Below, in pieces: positions 16,525 to 25,078 of a DNA stretch of 47,607 nucleotides. Position 1 is the first letter of the stretch. Every line of letters starts with the position of its first letter. The notes under the pieces are model-generated. The model worked only from the letters and a program-made list of their open reading frames with translations. It ran no database searches and had not been told where the DNA came from. Origin of the DNA: Thermococcaceae archaeon (GTDB lineage Archaea > Methanobacteriota_B > Thermococci > Thermococcales > Thermococcaceae). The stretch covers positions 1 to 47,607 of the forward strand of contig JASGLT010000012.1 in the NCBI GenBank assembly GCA_030156945.1. Direction: 5' to 3'. The position numbers and the translations under genes were made by a program.

Positions 16525-16692
16525 TTTGACCACCGCATGGTTTTGTGCGGCGATGTTTTTAGAATTTGCGGAGATTTTAGTGGCCACGCTTATGGGAGAG
16601 CAACTGGCCATTTATCAAGGGAGCCCTGATGTGGCTTGTGCACCAAATCTGAATCCTTCTCTTCTTTTCAAGATTTCCACCTTAGAAGGCTT

Positions 16693-17520
16693 TCATATTT
16701 CTTTTGGAGGCACCAGGATCCCGAGTTCTGTTATTATCCCACGAATATACTTCCATGGCGTTATATCGAATAGGTAGTTCCTGACGCGATAACCCTGACG
16801 TGAATATGGCCTCTCCATCAACTCAACATCTTTTGCGTCCGCCTCTGGGTGCATCTTGAAGCTTTCCGCCGCAACATAAAAAGGAACTCCGGCATCATGG
16901 CAGGCGAGGGCAAGTAACTTGGTACCCGCCTTGTTGACAACGGCCCCATCCTTTGTTACGCTGTCTGCACCCACCAGAGCGAGGGTAGCTTTTTCAGCAA
17001 AAAGGCCGATTTGGGCGTCGGTAATCACCTCAAAAGGCACGCCGAGGGCATCAAGCTCCTTTGAAAGGTGGAGACCCTCGTAGTCAGGAGAGCTCTCGGT
17101 AAGAATTACTTTAAAGCGTTTTCCCTTCCTAAGTGCATTTTTCAGGATTTCCAGGACTGCGGAAGAAAATGAGTGAGTTATTATAACCTCGTTTTCATCT
17201 ATGAGCTCGCTTCCTATGTTTCCAATCTCCTTTCTAGCCTCTTCACTAAGACGGACAAACTCCTCTGCCTTCATCCTCACGGTTTTCGGATCTCCCGTTA
17301 TAGGGATGAAGCGCGAAAGGTTGTACAACGATGCCATTGACGGATTCACCGCCCTTATTTCCCTCCCCACTTCCCGGATGGCTTCTTTGAGTTCATCGCC
17401 CTGGAGAAGCTCAGAAAGCAGCAGGTAAGCCTCTGCACCTTTTTTGGCGAGATAGCTGGCCCCGCGGATCCTTTCAAGTCGCATTTCCTCAATAATCCTC
17501 ATGACTTCCTTCGGAATCAT
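16693..17520 (-). CDS. eIF2B alpha/ribose-1,5-bisphosphate isomerase-like protein
   Basis: A 275-residue member of the eIF2B alpha/beta/delta superfamily, which includes methylthioribose-1-phosphate isomerase and the archaeal ribose-1,5-bisphosphate isomerase of the AMP pathway. Helical N-terminus, then the Rossmann-like part with VILTESSPDYEGLHLSKEL, TDAQIGLFAEKATLALVGADSVTKDGAVVNKAGTK-type core, and FYVAAESFKM. It is shorter than the 320-residue isomerases, so a function as an isomerase paralogue or an aIF2B-like subunit cannot be decided. The ATG at 17520 follows GGAGTGG. It diverges from GAPDH. Confidence 0.85.
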   Translation of the reverse strand: MIPKEVMRIIEEMRLERIRGASYLAKKGAEAYLLLSELLQGDELKEAIREVGREIRAVNPSMASLYNLSRFIPITGDPKTVRMKAEEFVRLSEEARKEIGNIGSELIDENEVIITHSFSSAVLEILKNALRKGKRFKVILTESSPDYEGLHLSKELDALGVPFEVITDAQIGLFAEKATLALVGADSVTKDGAVVNKAGTKLLALACHDAGVPFYVAAESFKMHPEADAKDVELMERPYSRQGYRVRNYLFDITPWKYIRGIITELGILVPPKEI

Positions 17521-17724
17521 AACATCCACTCCATGTGGCGTCAGTTCTTAGAGAGTTTAGAGCACTGAGCCTGGATGAGTGTTTATTCGACGCCCCCTTT
17601 ATGTTTTTTTCGCTTTTTTACTTCATTTCATTAGGAGGCCTTGGATTGTCTAAGGGCCACAGGGTTTGGGAAGCCTTAACTGATTTCCATGTTCGTGCTA
17701 AAATTTTAGTCCAGAGTACATACT

Positions 17725-17762
17725 TTTCACCAGGAGTGAAAGCAAGCCTTAAGTATTTTACA
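17725..17762 (+). promoter_or_regulatory. GAPDH promoter with Tgr-like inverted repeat
   Basis: A perfect inverted repeat, TTTCAC-CAGGA-GTGAAA (17725-17741), lies a few bases upstream of a TATA element (CCTTAAGTATTTTA, 17747-17760). The Thermococcales glycolytic regulator recognises TATCAC-N5-GTGATA; here one base differs in each half. Placement upstream of BRE/TATA is that described for gluconeogenic genes activated by Tgr, which includes GAPDH. The identification is an inference from the spacing and core TCAC/GTGA. Confidence 0.55.
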
Positions 17763-17786
17763 GTCATAAAACTGTTGGGTGGTAGC

Positions 17787-18791
17787 ATGAAGGTGAAAGT
17801 CGGAATAAACGGTTACGGGACCATAGGAAAGCGCGTTGCTTATGCAATCTCAAAACAGGACGACATGGAGCTCGTTGGTGTCACAAAGACAAAGCCCGAT
17901 TTCGAGGCTTATTTGGCAAAGGAAAGAGGAATTACAGTCTATGCCGCGAGCGAGGAGTTCATGCCGAGGTTCGAGAAGGCGGGCTTTGAGGTTGCTGGAA
18001 CGCTCAACGACCTCTTGGAGAAGGTTGACGTAATCGTTGACGCCACCCCGGGCGGGATGGGCGCGAAGAACAAGGCCCTCTACGAAAAGGCCGGAGTTAA
18101 GGCGATCTTCCAGGGCGGGGAGAAGGCAGAGGTTGCTCAGGTCTCATTCGTTTCCCAAGCCAACTACGAGAAGGCCCTCGGAAAGGACTATGTCCGCGTT
18201 GTCTCCTGCAACACGACGGGCTTAACGAGGACTCTCTCGGCCCTCCAAGACTACATCGGCTACGTCTACGCCGTCATGATTAGGAGAGCTGCGGATCCAA
18301 ACGACTCCAAGCGCGGCCCGGTCAACGCCATAAAGCCCACGGTTGAGGTTCCTTCCCACCATGGGCCGGACGTTCAGACGGTCATTCCGATAAACATCGA
18401 GACGATGGCCTTCGTCGTGCCTACTACACTCATGCACGTCCACAGCATTATGATAGAACTCAAGAAGCCGATAACGAGAGAGGACGTGATAGATATCTTT
18501 GAGAACACTACCAGGGTTCTGCTCTTTGAGAAGGAAAAAGGTTTTGACAGCACAGCCCAGCTCATAGAGTTCGCAAGGGATCTCCACCGCGAGTGGAACA
18601 ACCTCTACGAGATAGCAGTCTGGAAGGAGAGCATAAGCGTGAAGGGCAACAGGCTCTTCTACATCCAGGCCGTCCACCAGGAGAGCGACGTTGTTCCGGA
18701 GAACGTGGATGCCATAAGGGCGATGTTTGAGATGGCCGACAGGTGGGAGAGCATAAAGAAGACGAACAGGAGCTTGGGGATTCTGAAGTGA
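17787..18791 (+). CDS. gap: Glyceraldehyde-3-phosphate dehydrogenase (phosphorylating)
   Basis: A 334-residue archaeal GAPDH, the length usual in Thermococcales. It starts [21 protein letters not shown], the NAD(P)-binding Rossmann motif, and contains the catalytic cysteine in [12 protein letters not shown]. In Thermococcales this enzyme works mainly in gluconeogenesis, because glycolysis uses GAPOR. The ATG follows GGTGGTAGC. The open frame continues upstream to 17535, but that extension passes through the promoter and is not coding. Confidence 0.97.
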   Translation: MKVKVGINGYGTIGKRVAYAISKQDDMELVGVTKTKPDFEAYLAKERGITVYAASEEFMPRFEKAGFEVAGTLNDLLEKVDVIVDATPGGMGAKNKALYEKAGVKAIFQGGEKAEVAQVSFVSQANYEKALGKDYVRVVSCNTTGLTRTLSALQDYIGYVYAVMIRRAADPNDSKRGPVNAIKPTVEVPSHHGPDVQTVIPINIETMAFVVPTTLMHVHSIMIELKKPITREDVIDIFENTTRVLLFEKEKGFDSTAQLIEFARDLHREWNNLYEIAVWKESISVKGNRLFYIQAVHQESDVVPENVDAIRAMFEMADRWESIKKTNRSLGILK

Positions 18792-18853
18792 GGTAACAGG
18801 CCTTTTCATGTTTCCATTCAACACTTTTTCCTTGAAATGCCGGCCACTCATAA

Positions 18854-19214
18854 AAAGAGAATGGCTTCGAATTCATAAACCTCAAAAACTGTGAAGGCTT
18901 ACATGAGGTGCTGGATGAAAGCATGCCGATTCGAATAATAGGGAAGGTGGATAATCCTGAACGCAGAGCTGAAGTTTTCAAAAGAGTGGCCCCATAAGGA
19001 GGCCTTGAAAAAGCGAAAACTTGTTCTGTTAAATGGGAAGACTTCGCACATTTCTCTCATTGAACTTCAGATAGCATACAAGCTCTATCTTGGAAGCGAT
19101 AAAGATGTTGAAGACGCCTACTACCTTTATGAGCTTTTTAGAGAACACCTAACCAGGGGGCTATTGGATGGGTACTCCAGAAGAATGGGCTTCGGCATTC
19201 CCTTCAAAGCGTGA
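18854..19214 (+). pseudogene. Decayed nucleotidyltransferase-like gene fragment
   Basis: A remnant readable in two frames. From 18854 the frame reads ENGFEFINLKNCEGLHEVL, then IRIIGKVDNPERRAEVFKRVAP, and hits a stop at 18995-18997. One frame shift later the sequence continues HKEALKKRKLVLLNGKT and IELQIAYKLYLGSDKDVED to a stop at 19214. The second part resembles the C-terminus of AbiEii-like or MNT nucleotidyltransferases, from memory of the family. The N-terminal catalytic part is missing. Confidence 0.6.
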
Positions 19215-19395
19215 TCTAAAAGAGAGGCTCGAGTTCATCCGCCTCTACGTCTCATGCTCAAGCAAAACCCGGACAGAGTTTTCAGAGAACAGGCTAAGTT
19301 TATTAACTCCCTCCCTCAAATCATCGAAGAGCTTTCCGATCTCAAGGGAGGAGTACCTCCGCCTCAAAGGGGAGCTGAGGGCTAAGAAAGACTAA
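19168..19395 (+). pseudogene. Frame-shifted small partner gene
   Basis: A 75-codon frame reads MGTPEEWASAFPSKRDLKE, then RLEFIRLYV, and ends SFPISREEYLRLKGELRAKKD. The middle looks out of frame: from about 19253 an alternative frame reads MLKQNPDRVFREQAKFINSL, which joins the flanking parts sensibly. Two compensating shifts seem to have scrambled about 20 residues. It overlaps the decayed nucleotidyltransferase-like gene, and together they look like a lost two-gene module. An altered but expressed protein cannot be excluded. Confidence 0.5.
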
Positions 19396-19468
19396 ATCCG
19401 GGCCTCTCCTATAAAAGTCCCTCTCCGATATCTTTTAGGAGAAACAAAAAGTGAGGAGTGAATAAATC

Positions 19469-20575
19469 TCAGATCACCGAGACCAGAGAGTAAACGAAAA
19501 CCAGGAAAAACAGCGTCCCAACAAAGTAAGCTACCTCATGTGGGATCTTAACACACTTTGGTGACCAACTGTCCCTTGACTTCACATACATGAGCACTGG
19601 CAGGATCCCCGCGTAAAGGAGACCTCCGAAAGTTCCGGCCAGCCATAGAGCACTTATAAAGCTCTTTAGTCCCGCAAAGTAGACTATGAGCGGTGGTACC
19701 ACCGTCAGCACCCATGATGTCCTTTTGTCGAGGTTTAGTGCCTCCCGGAGGTTGTCCATCTGGGCAAGTCCTATTCCGATGAAGCTCGTGCTTATCGCTG
19801 CCAGGGGGAGGAGAAGCCCGAGTACCTTCCCCAGGTTGCCGTAATAGTCCTCAAGCGCCGCAGTTGCCAGTTCCGGGGTACCTCTGCCGAGAGCTCCCAC
19901 AAACGCCACAACGAAGAGTGCGTAGAACACCATCGGGACAAGATATCCCACTAAGACGGCCTTCTTGGTCTTCTCAGCGTCCCCAAGCCCGCGGTACATC
20001 TCAGGCACTACCATGTGACTGACGTAGGCGAATATCGCAACTCCAACACCGGAAATGAGAGCCCCTCCGTCAAAGTTTTTCAGATTTTGAGGAGCGGCTT
20101 TTGGAAGCATTAGAGCCACCGCCATGCTCAGGGCGCCGAGGAGTAGGAAGTTTAGCCCCAGCTCCACTTCTCCAGAGGCCTTGAGCCCCATGAGGATGAT
20201 CCAGCTCATAACTCCCCAGAAGATGAGAGAACCCACTGTAGTGTTCAGACCGGTTAGGGATGAAATTATCTCCCCGCTGCCCGCTATGTAAGCTATTAGG
20301 GCACCGTAGCTCAGAACAGAAATGCTCACGAGCATCAGCCAGCCCCCGACCTCACCGAGGGTCTCCCTTGCGAGGGAAGTCATGGTGCCTCCCCTCTGAA
20401 CTGCAAGTTCGAGGATGAAAAGCGCTGTAAGGAGAGTTAGAACTCCAACGGCAACTATGACTCCAACTCCAGCTATTCCAGCCTCCTTGAAAGCCGAAGG
20501 CAGACCCAGAACACCGGCCCCTATTTGAGTCCCGATGAGTATTGCACTGGCTTCGGCAAGGGTTAGCTTTTTCAT
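19469..20575 (-). CDS. Amino acid permease of the aromatic/AAAP type
   Basis: A 368-residue membrane protein with about eleven helices. It starts MKKLTLAEASAILIGTQIGAGVLGLPSAFKEAG, which carries the G-A/S-G unwound helix 1 motif typical of APC-fold amino acid permeases. It resembles the hydroxy/aromatic amino acid permease group (TyrP/Mtr-like). The substrate is a guess. The ATG at 20575 follows GGTGGTGGTC. A TATA-like ACTTATATT on the minus strand lies 30-40 bp upstream. Confidence 0.87.
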   Translation of the reverse strand: MKKLTLAEASAILIGTQIGAGVLGLPSAFKEAGIAGVGVIVAVGVLTLLTALFILELAVQRGGTMTSLARETLGEVGGWLMLVSISVLSYGALIAYIAGSGEIISSLTGLNTTVGSLIFWGVMSWIILMGLKASGEVELGLNFLLLGALSMAVALMLPKAAPQNLKNFDGGALISGVGVAIFAYVSHMVVPEMYRGLGDAEKTKKAVLVGYLVPMVFYALFVVAFVGALGRGTPELATAALEDYYGNLGKVLGLLLPLAAISTSFIGIGLAQMDNLREALNLDKRTSWVLTVVPPLIVYFAGLKSFISALWLAGTFGGLLYAGILPVLMYVKSRDSWSPKCVKIPHEVAYFVGTLFFLVFVYSLVSVI

Positions 20576-20804
20576 GACCACCACCAATAGGTGACGACAA
20601 TTTCATCAATATAAGTTTTATCTGGAACAGGATGTTCTTCTTAGTATTTGGACGTTTAGACCAGAATATGCCTGTACACTGGAGTTCGGGCCGATTCATT
20701 GTAGTATTAGCCAGGTAAAGCTGTCTATGTAGAGTTCCACCCTAACGCTTCGGAGTTTAAAGCTGGGGAGAAGGTATTTGAAAAAACTCTGCATATTCAT
20801 GCTG
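20576..20804. other. Non-coding gap
   Basis: About 230 bp between the permease start and the DUF167 stop. Apart from the AT-rich permease promoter near 20605-20620, I see no gene, RNA motif or repeat. Codon-like structure is absent on both strands. Confidence 0.5.
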
Positions 20805-21089
20805 CTAAATACCCAGCTTCTTCCTAACTTCCTCCACACCCAGCCCCTTTACAAGCAGGTCTTTCTCCCTGCTCGTCTCTCCCCTGACTATGCTGATCTC
20901 CGCTCCAAGGAGCTTCGAGAAGAACTTCACGACTTCCTTGTTCGCCTTGCCTTCAACTGGCGGTGCCGCTATCCTTACTTTCAGCCTCCCGCGCCACTCA
21001 TCTACCCCTTCAATCGCGTTCTTCTTAGCCTTCGGCTGGACGTGGATCAGGAGCAGAACGCCATCCTTGGTCTCCTTGAGGAACTTCAT
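20805..21089 (-). CDS. DUF167/UPF0235 (YggU-like) protein
   Basis: A 94-residue conserved protein of unknown function, found in all domains. The family signature is visible: LLIHVQPKAKKNAIEG, WRGRLKVRIAAPPVEGKANKEVVKFF and a C-terminal VRGETSREKDLLVKG. Its start lies one base from the stop of the DUF402 gene, so the two are an operon. Confidence 0.93.
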   Translation of the reverse strand: MKFLKETKDGVLLLIHVQPKAKKNAIEGVDEWRGRLKVRIAAPPVEGKANKEVVKFFSKLLGAEISIVRGETSREKDLLVKGLGVEEVRKKLGI

Positions 21090-21090
21090 T

Positions 21091-21594
21091 CTAATCCCTC
21101 CAGTCGTACTTCCAAACTATTTCCGGCGGGAAATCGCCTCGCTTAAGCTTTTCGAGTATCTCACCAGCCATCGAGTATGCAAAGTCAAAGGTTCTCTTAT
21201 CAATCAGCCCGTAGTTGAGCGCCATCTCAATCTCGTCCTCGTCGAGGAGGAAGGCCTCTCCATTGGGGAAGACGAAGATATCTAAAAACAGGTCAAGCAT
21301 CTCAATCGTGTTCCTGTACCTCTTCGTGTAAGCTAAAACGTCGATGTAAAGTCCCTTAAAGTTCCCGTCCTCATCGTAAATCTTGAGGATGTCATAGTTT
21401 TCCCCGATGAAAGCGAAGTACACCATCCTATAGCCGTTGTCTATGACCTTAACTCCGTTCACAAGAAGGGGGGCAAGCATGCCCGAAAACTCCGACTTTG
21501 CAACAACGATGTTTCCAAAATCTGCTATGACCTCGTCTTCACGCTCAAGAACCCTGTTCGGAATGCGTTTGTAGATGAGGTGAATATTCCCCAT
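21091..21594 (-). CDS. DUF402 family protein
   Basis: A 167-residue DUF402 protein. The fold includes bacterial nucleoside tri/diphosphatases and the AU-rich RNA-binding protein FAU-1 domain. Visible hallmarks are the acidic patch residues in NFKGLYIDVLAYTKRY, MLDLFLDIFVFPNGE and LLDEDEIEMALNYGLID. Acidic residues suggest metal binding and hydrolase activity. The ATG at 21594 follows GAGGGGGAG; TTG at 21606 is an alternative. It lies between the broken TauE gene and DUF167 on the same strand. Confidence 0.88.
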   Translation of the reverse strand: MGNIHLIYKRIPNRVLEREDEVIADFGNIVVAKSEFSGMLAPLLVNGVKVIDNGYRMVYFAFIGENYDILKIYDEDGNFKGLYIDVLAYTKRYRNTIEMLDLFLDIFVFPNGEAFLLDEDEIEMALNYGLIDKRTFDFAYSMAGEILEKLKRGDFPPEIVWKYDWRD

Positions 21595-21602
21595 TCTCCC
21601 CC

Positions 21603-22328
21603 TCAAACGAGTTCACTCAGAAGCTTTAAGGCAGTTGCGGAACCGAAGATAAGATAAACCCAGCGGAGCCTCTCGCTTCCAAGCTTTAGGGCAACCCTGG
21701 CGCCGAGCCACGCCCCCAGGCATACCGGGATGAGTATCGGGAGAAGCAGTTCGCCATTGATTTTCCCTCACAGCTCGTAGACGAGGGCAGCAACGAGATC
21801 GTTGGCGAATATTATCGCCTTGGCCGTTCCGTTGGCCCTAAGCGTGTCCATTCCGAAAAAGGCCCTCAAAGCGGCTATCACTACGAGCGTGGAGGCTATG
21901 CCGAGGATCCCGATGTAGGCACCTATGATGAAGCCCACACCCGAAACGTGCATCCAGCTCGCGCTCCCGCTTTTGGGTGGTATTTCTTCCGGCTCGCCCC
22001 GGATAGAGAGGTAGATGCCGACAAAGAGAAGTGGAAGCACCACGATTCTCGCTGTTTTCTTAGGGATTGATGCAAAGAAGTAGCTGCCGACAAGGGCGCC
22101 TACTATAGAGAAGATACCAAGGTACGGAGCGCTCCTCACATCAACGGCACCGCCGCGGTAGTAAGTCAGAGCAGAGACAAGGGTTAACGCCGCTATAGCC
22201 ACCTTTAGCGTTCCAACGGCGCTTTGCACGGGAATCCCGAGAAGGGTCAGCAGGGAGAATATCACGATGCTCCCGCCGCTCATGAGGGAGCCTATGAAGC
22301 CCGCGGAGAGTGAGATGATGGCGAGCAT
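21603..22328 (-). pseudogene. TauE/SafE-family permease with in-frame TGA
   Basis: A sulfite/anion exporter-like permease. From the ATG at 22328 (MLAIISLSAGFIGSLMSGGS) the frame runs through about six membrane segments to a TGA at 21768-21770 after ALVYEL. The same frame then continues as GKINGELLLPILIPV and AWLGARVALKLGSERLRWVYL to a stop at 21603-21605. The combined length of about 240 codons is normal for TauE, and the second part is the expected last two helices. So one nonsense change, or a sequencing error, splits an otherwise intact gene. Selenocysteine is not expected in this group. Confidence 0.8.
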
Positions 22329-22461
22329 CAGAGTTCTTATGTGCCCGAGTTGGCGAAAGTCCTTAAAGGGTTGCTGGACAATAAGCGACTGTTCTGTGTG
22401 AGTTCGGGTGTAGAAAGGGGTTTGTAAATAAAACTGACGCAATGGAAAAGAGAGAAAAGAA

Positions 22462-24174
22462 TCAGCTTCCAAAAATAAGTTCCTTCAGCTTCTCCGGCAG
22501 TTCTTCGATCTTCACCCTGACCTGCTCCCTCGTGTCCCGGTCTCTGATGGTCACGGTTCCGTCCTCAGGCGTCTGGTTGTCGACGGTCACGCAGTAAGGC
22601 GTACCAATCTCGTCGTAGCGGAGGTACCTCCTCCCTATTGTGTCCTTCTCGTCGTAGACGACTATGAATCCCTCCTTCTGGAGCGTCCTGAAGATATCGT
22701 AGGCGATGCCCTTCAGCGGCTCCTTGGCGACGAGCGGGAGCACTGCTACCTCAATCGGCGCCATGTCCTTCTTGATTTTCAGGTAAGTCCTGTCCTCCTC
22801 GATGACGAGGCTGTTCTCGAGGAGCAGGTAGAACGGCCTGTCTATACCAAAGCTCGGCTCAAGGACGTGCGGGACGATCTTCTCGCCGGTTATCTTCTCA
22901 TCGACTTCTTTAATTATGAAGTCGTCCTTCTCAAGCTCGTAGCCATCGATGGTAACTTTCCCGTCCTTTTCGAGGAGCTCCACCAGCTCGCGCTTCTTTT
23001 CCTCGTCCCAGCCCTTGATGAGCCCGTTTATCCTCTTGGCGTCCTTCTTCAGCTTCGGTCCGACCCTCTTCATGTTGAGGCTTACCTCAAGCTTCTTCAC
23101 GATCTTCGGCTCGTCGTAGTGGATGAGGACTGTCAAGTCGGCGCCGCTCATCTTCATGTGCCTGCTCAGGTCGTAGTCGCCCCTGTTCGCTATTCCAACG
23201 CACTCGACCCAGCCGAAGCGCTCGCTGTGGATTTCTGCGTCCCAGGTGTCCCTTGAATAGTGCGCCCTCTCCTCCGGGAGCTGCTGGCGGAACCTGATCT
23301 TCTCCTCGGGGATGCCGATGTCGAGGAGAACCCTCTTGACCATGACCATGTAGTAGGCGAAGAGGGTGTTCATTATGTAGCCCTTCTTTACGGCCTCTTC
23401 CGCCGTTATCTCGATCATACCGAGGTTCTTGAGCTGGTGCTCTATCGGGTAGAGCCTTAGGACTTCGTGCTTGACCTCGTCGAAGTGCGGATGCTCCGTC
23501 TCGTTGGGGTTGAAGAATATCTCAGCTTCAGCCTGCGTGAACTCCCTGAGCCTTAACATGCCCTGTCTCGGCGAAATCTCGTTGCGGTAAGCCTTGCCTA
23601 TCTGGAAGACACCAAAGGGCAGTTTGTTCCTCGCGAAGGCGTTCAGCCTCCTGAAGTTCACGAAGATGCCCTGTGCCGTCTCGGGCCTCAGGTAGCCCTT
23701 CTGGTCGCCGTAGGGGCCTATCCTCGTTTCGAACATGAGGTTGAAGTACCACACATCTGAAAGCTCGCCGCCGCACTCAGGACAGCGGATGTCGTGCTCG
23801 CGGATGAGCTGGGTGAGGTGCTCAGCGCTCATTCCCTCGGTGTCTATGCCCAAAGCCTCCTCAACCAGGTGGTCTGCCCTGAACCTTGCCCCGCACTTCC
23901 TGCACTCCACCAGCGGGTCAACGAACTTCTCAACGTGGCCGCTCGCTATGAAGACCTTCTCCGGCGTTATGTCCGGCGTTTCAAGCTCGAAAAAGCCCTC
24001 CCTCTGGAAGGCTTCCCTTATCTTCTGCTCGATTTTACGCTTTATCGTCGCACCGAGCGGGCCGTAGTCATAGAATCCACGTGAGCCGCCGTAGATTTCA
24101 AAGCTCCCCCAGGCAAAGCCTCTCCTCCTCATCAAATCCTGGAGAACCTCATACTTGTCGAGCTTCTCCTCCAT
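22462..24174 (-). CDS. glyS: Glycyl-tRNA synthetase
   Basis: A 570-residue class II synthetase that charges tRNA-Gly. It begins MEEKLDKYEVLQDLMRRRGF and has FEIYGGSRGFYDYGPLG, the zinc-binding CRKCGARF/CPECGGEL segment, motif 2 (FGVFQIGKAYRNEISPRQG), the insert with EIHSERFGWVECVGIANRGDYDL, and motif 3 FGIDRPFY. The C-terminal anticodon-binding domain ends in EELPEKLKELIF. The ATG follows GGTGGAGAG; 46 upstream in-frame codons are not coding. A TATA-like TTTTTATGAAAA lies near 24205. Confidence 0.97.
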   Translation of the reverse strand: MEEKLDKYEVLQDLMRRRGFAWGSFEIYGGSRGFYDYGPLGATIKRKIEQKIREAFQREGFFELETPDITPEKVFIASGHVEKFVDPLVECRKCGARFRADHLVEEALGIDTEGMSAEHLTQLIREHDIRCPECGGELSDVWYFNLMFETRIGPYGDQKGYLRPETAQGIFVNFRRLNAFARNKLPFGVFQIGKAYRNEISPRQGMLRLREFTQAEAEIFFNPNETEHPHFDEVKHEVLRLYPIEHQLKNLGMIEITAEEAVKKGYIMNTLFAYYMVMVKRVLLDIGIPEEKIRFRQQLPEERAHYSRDTWDAEIHSERFGWVECVGIANRGDYDLSRHMKMSGADLTVLIHYDEPKIVKKLEVSLNMKRVGPKLKKDAKRINGLIKGWDEEKKRELVELLEKDGKVTIDGYELEKDDFIIKEVDEKITGEKIVPHVLEPSFGIDRPFYLLLENSLVIEEDRTYLKIKKDMAPIEVAVLPLVAKEPLKGIAYDIFRTLQKEGFIVVYDEKDTIGRRYLRYDEIGTPYCVTVDNQTPEDGTVTIRDRDTREQVRVKIEELPEKLKELIFGS

Positions 24175-24538
24175 TCTCTCCACCTGGAAAGTTGGTGGGA
24201 GATTTTCATAAAAAGCTTTTGGAGCACCATTCGTCGGTGTGCCAAGGAGAAGATAAAGTGAGCGGCGGAGGGATTCGTCTCCAAAAATCCCCTGTGGCAA
24301 CCAATACAACATGTGCCAGTAGCAGAAAGCTCACTAAATACTCGGTAGGCTCCAGTGCGGCGGGTCTTTTCACTCTTTCAAGTTGAACTTCTTAAAGTGC
24401 TCAAAAGAGGCGGTTAAGTATGGGGGTTCTGGGGGGCGAAGCTGCTATTTTATCCTTCTCGCTGGTTGGCAGGGAAAGAGTTATAAACCGTTTCCCTCGT
24501 TAAGGCTATGAGCTTTGATTATTTGGAGGTGTGCGAAA
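24175..24538. other. Non-coding gap with two divergent promoters
   Basis: This 364-bp gap holds the glyS promoter near 24205 (minus strand) and the Sm-like gene promoter: TATA-like GTTATAAACC at about 24480-24489, then GGAGGTGTG before the ATG. Between 24220 and 24470 I see no gene, guide RNA boxes or repeats that I can support. Confidence 0.55.
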
Positions 24539-24769
24539 ATGGCGGAAAGACCACTCGATGTTATACACAAGTCCCTTGATAAGGACGTGCTCGTGCTCCT
24601 GAAGAGAGGGGGAGAGTTTAGAGGCAAGCTCATCGGTTACGACATCCACCTGAACGTAGTCCTGGCTGATGCAGACTATATCCAGGACGGCGAGGTTGTT
24701 AAGAGCTACGGTAAAATCGTCCTCAGAGGGGACAACGTCCTTGCTATTTCCCCCGTGGAGATTGAGTGA
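24539..24769 (+). CDS. Sm-like archaeal protein (Lsm)
   Basis: A 76-residue Sm-fold protein that forms heptameric rings binding U-rich RNA. Sm1 is visible in DVLVLLKRGGEFRGKLIGYDIHLNVVL with the conserved D-x-H-x-N, and Sm2 in GKIVLRGDNVLAI. It is cotranscribed with L37e 22 bp downstream, a conserved archaeal pairing. GGAGGTGTGCGAAA precedes the ATG at 24539, and the longer upstream frame is not coding. Confidence 0.96.
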   Translation: MAERPLDVIHKSLDKDVLVLLKRGGEFRGKLIGYDIHLNVVLADADYIQDGEVVKSYGKIVLRGDNVLAISPVEIE

Positions 24770-24791
24770 ATGAGCTTAGCGGGGTGATATC

Positions 24792-24983
24792 ATGGGAGCT
24801 GGAACAGCACCGAAGGGCAGAAGGAATCATACTCCGACTCACATAAAGTGCAGGCGGTGTGGAAAGAGGGCCTTCAACGTTAAGAAAGGCTACTGTGCTT
24901 CCTGCGGCTTCGGCAGGAGCAGGAGAATGAGGAAGTACAGCTGGTCCCACACCTGGAGGAAGAAGAGAAACCTCGCTTACTGA
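24792..24983 (+). CDS. rpl37e: Ribosomal protein L37e
   Basis: A 63-residue zinc-binding protein of the large subunit. It begins [20 protein letters not shown] and shows the paired motifs CRRCG and CASCG, followed by the basic tail [23 protein letters not shown] precedes the start. It is the second gene of the Lsm operon; a T-rich tract (CCCTTTTCTTTTTC) right after the stop is a plausible terminator. Confidence 0.97.
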   Translation: MGAGTAPKGRRNHTPTHIKCRRCGKRAFNVKKGYCASCGFGRSRRMRKYSWSHTWRKKRNLAY

Positions 24984-24984
24984 A

Positions 24985-24998
24985 CCCTTTTCTTTTTC
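24985..24998 (+). terminator. T-rich terminator after L37e
   Basis: CCCTTTTCTTTTTC starts two bases after the stop codon. T-rich runs like this are the usual intrinsic termination signal in Thermococcales. No hairpin is present or needed. Confidence 0.5.
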
Positions 24999-25078
24999 TG
25001 CTTTGAGTGTTCCCACATAATGTCGACCGCAACCCTTATTAACTCAACGTTTCTCTGCTCGTTTAGAGGGATATCTTA

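Noticed and set aside
17535-17786. In-frame 84-codon N-terminal extension of GAPDH.
   Set aside because: It runs through the TATA element and ribosome site; the family start is the ATG at 17787.
21768-21770. Selenocysteine at the in-frame TGA of the TauE-like gene.
   Set aside because: Thermococcales are not known to use selenocysteine, TauE proteins have no conserved Cys/Sec there and no SECIS-like element was evident.
24230-24470. Possible small gene or RNA in the glyS-Lsm gap.
   Set aside because: Only short frames without recognisable start signals, and no guide RNA boxes or stable stem could be supported.
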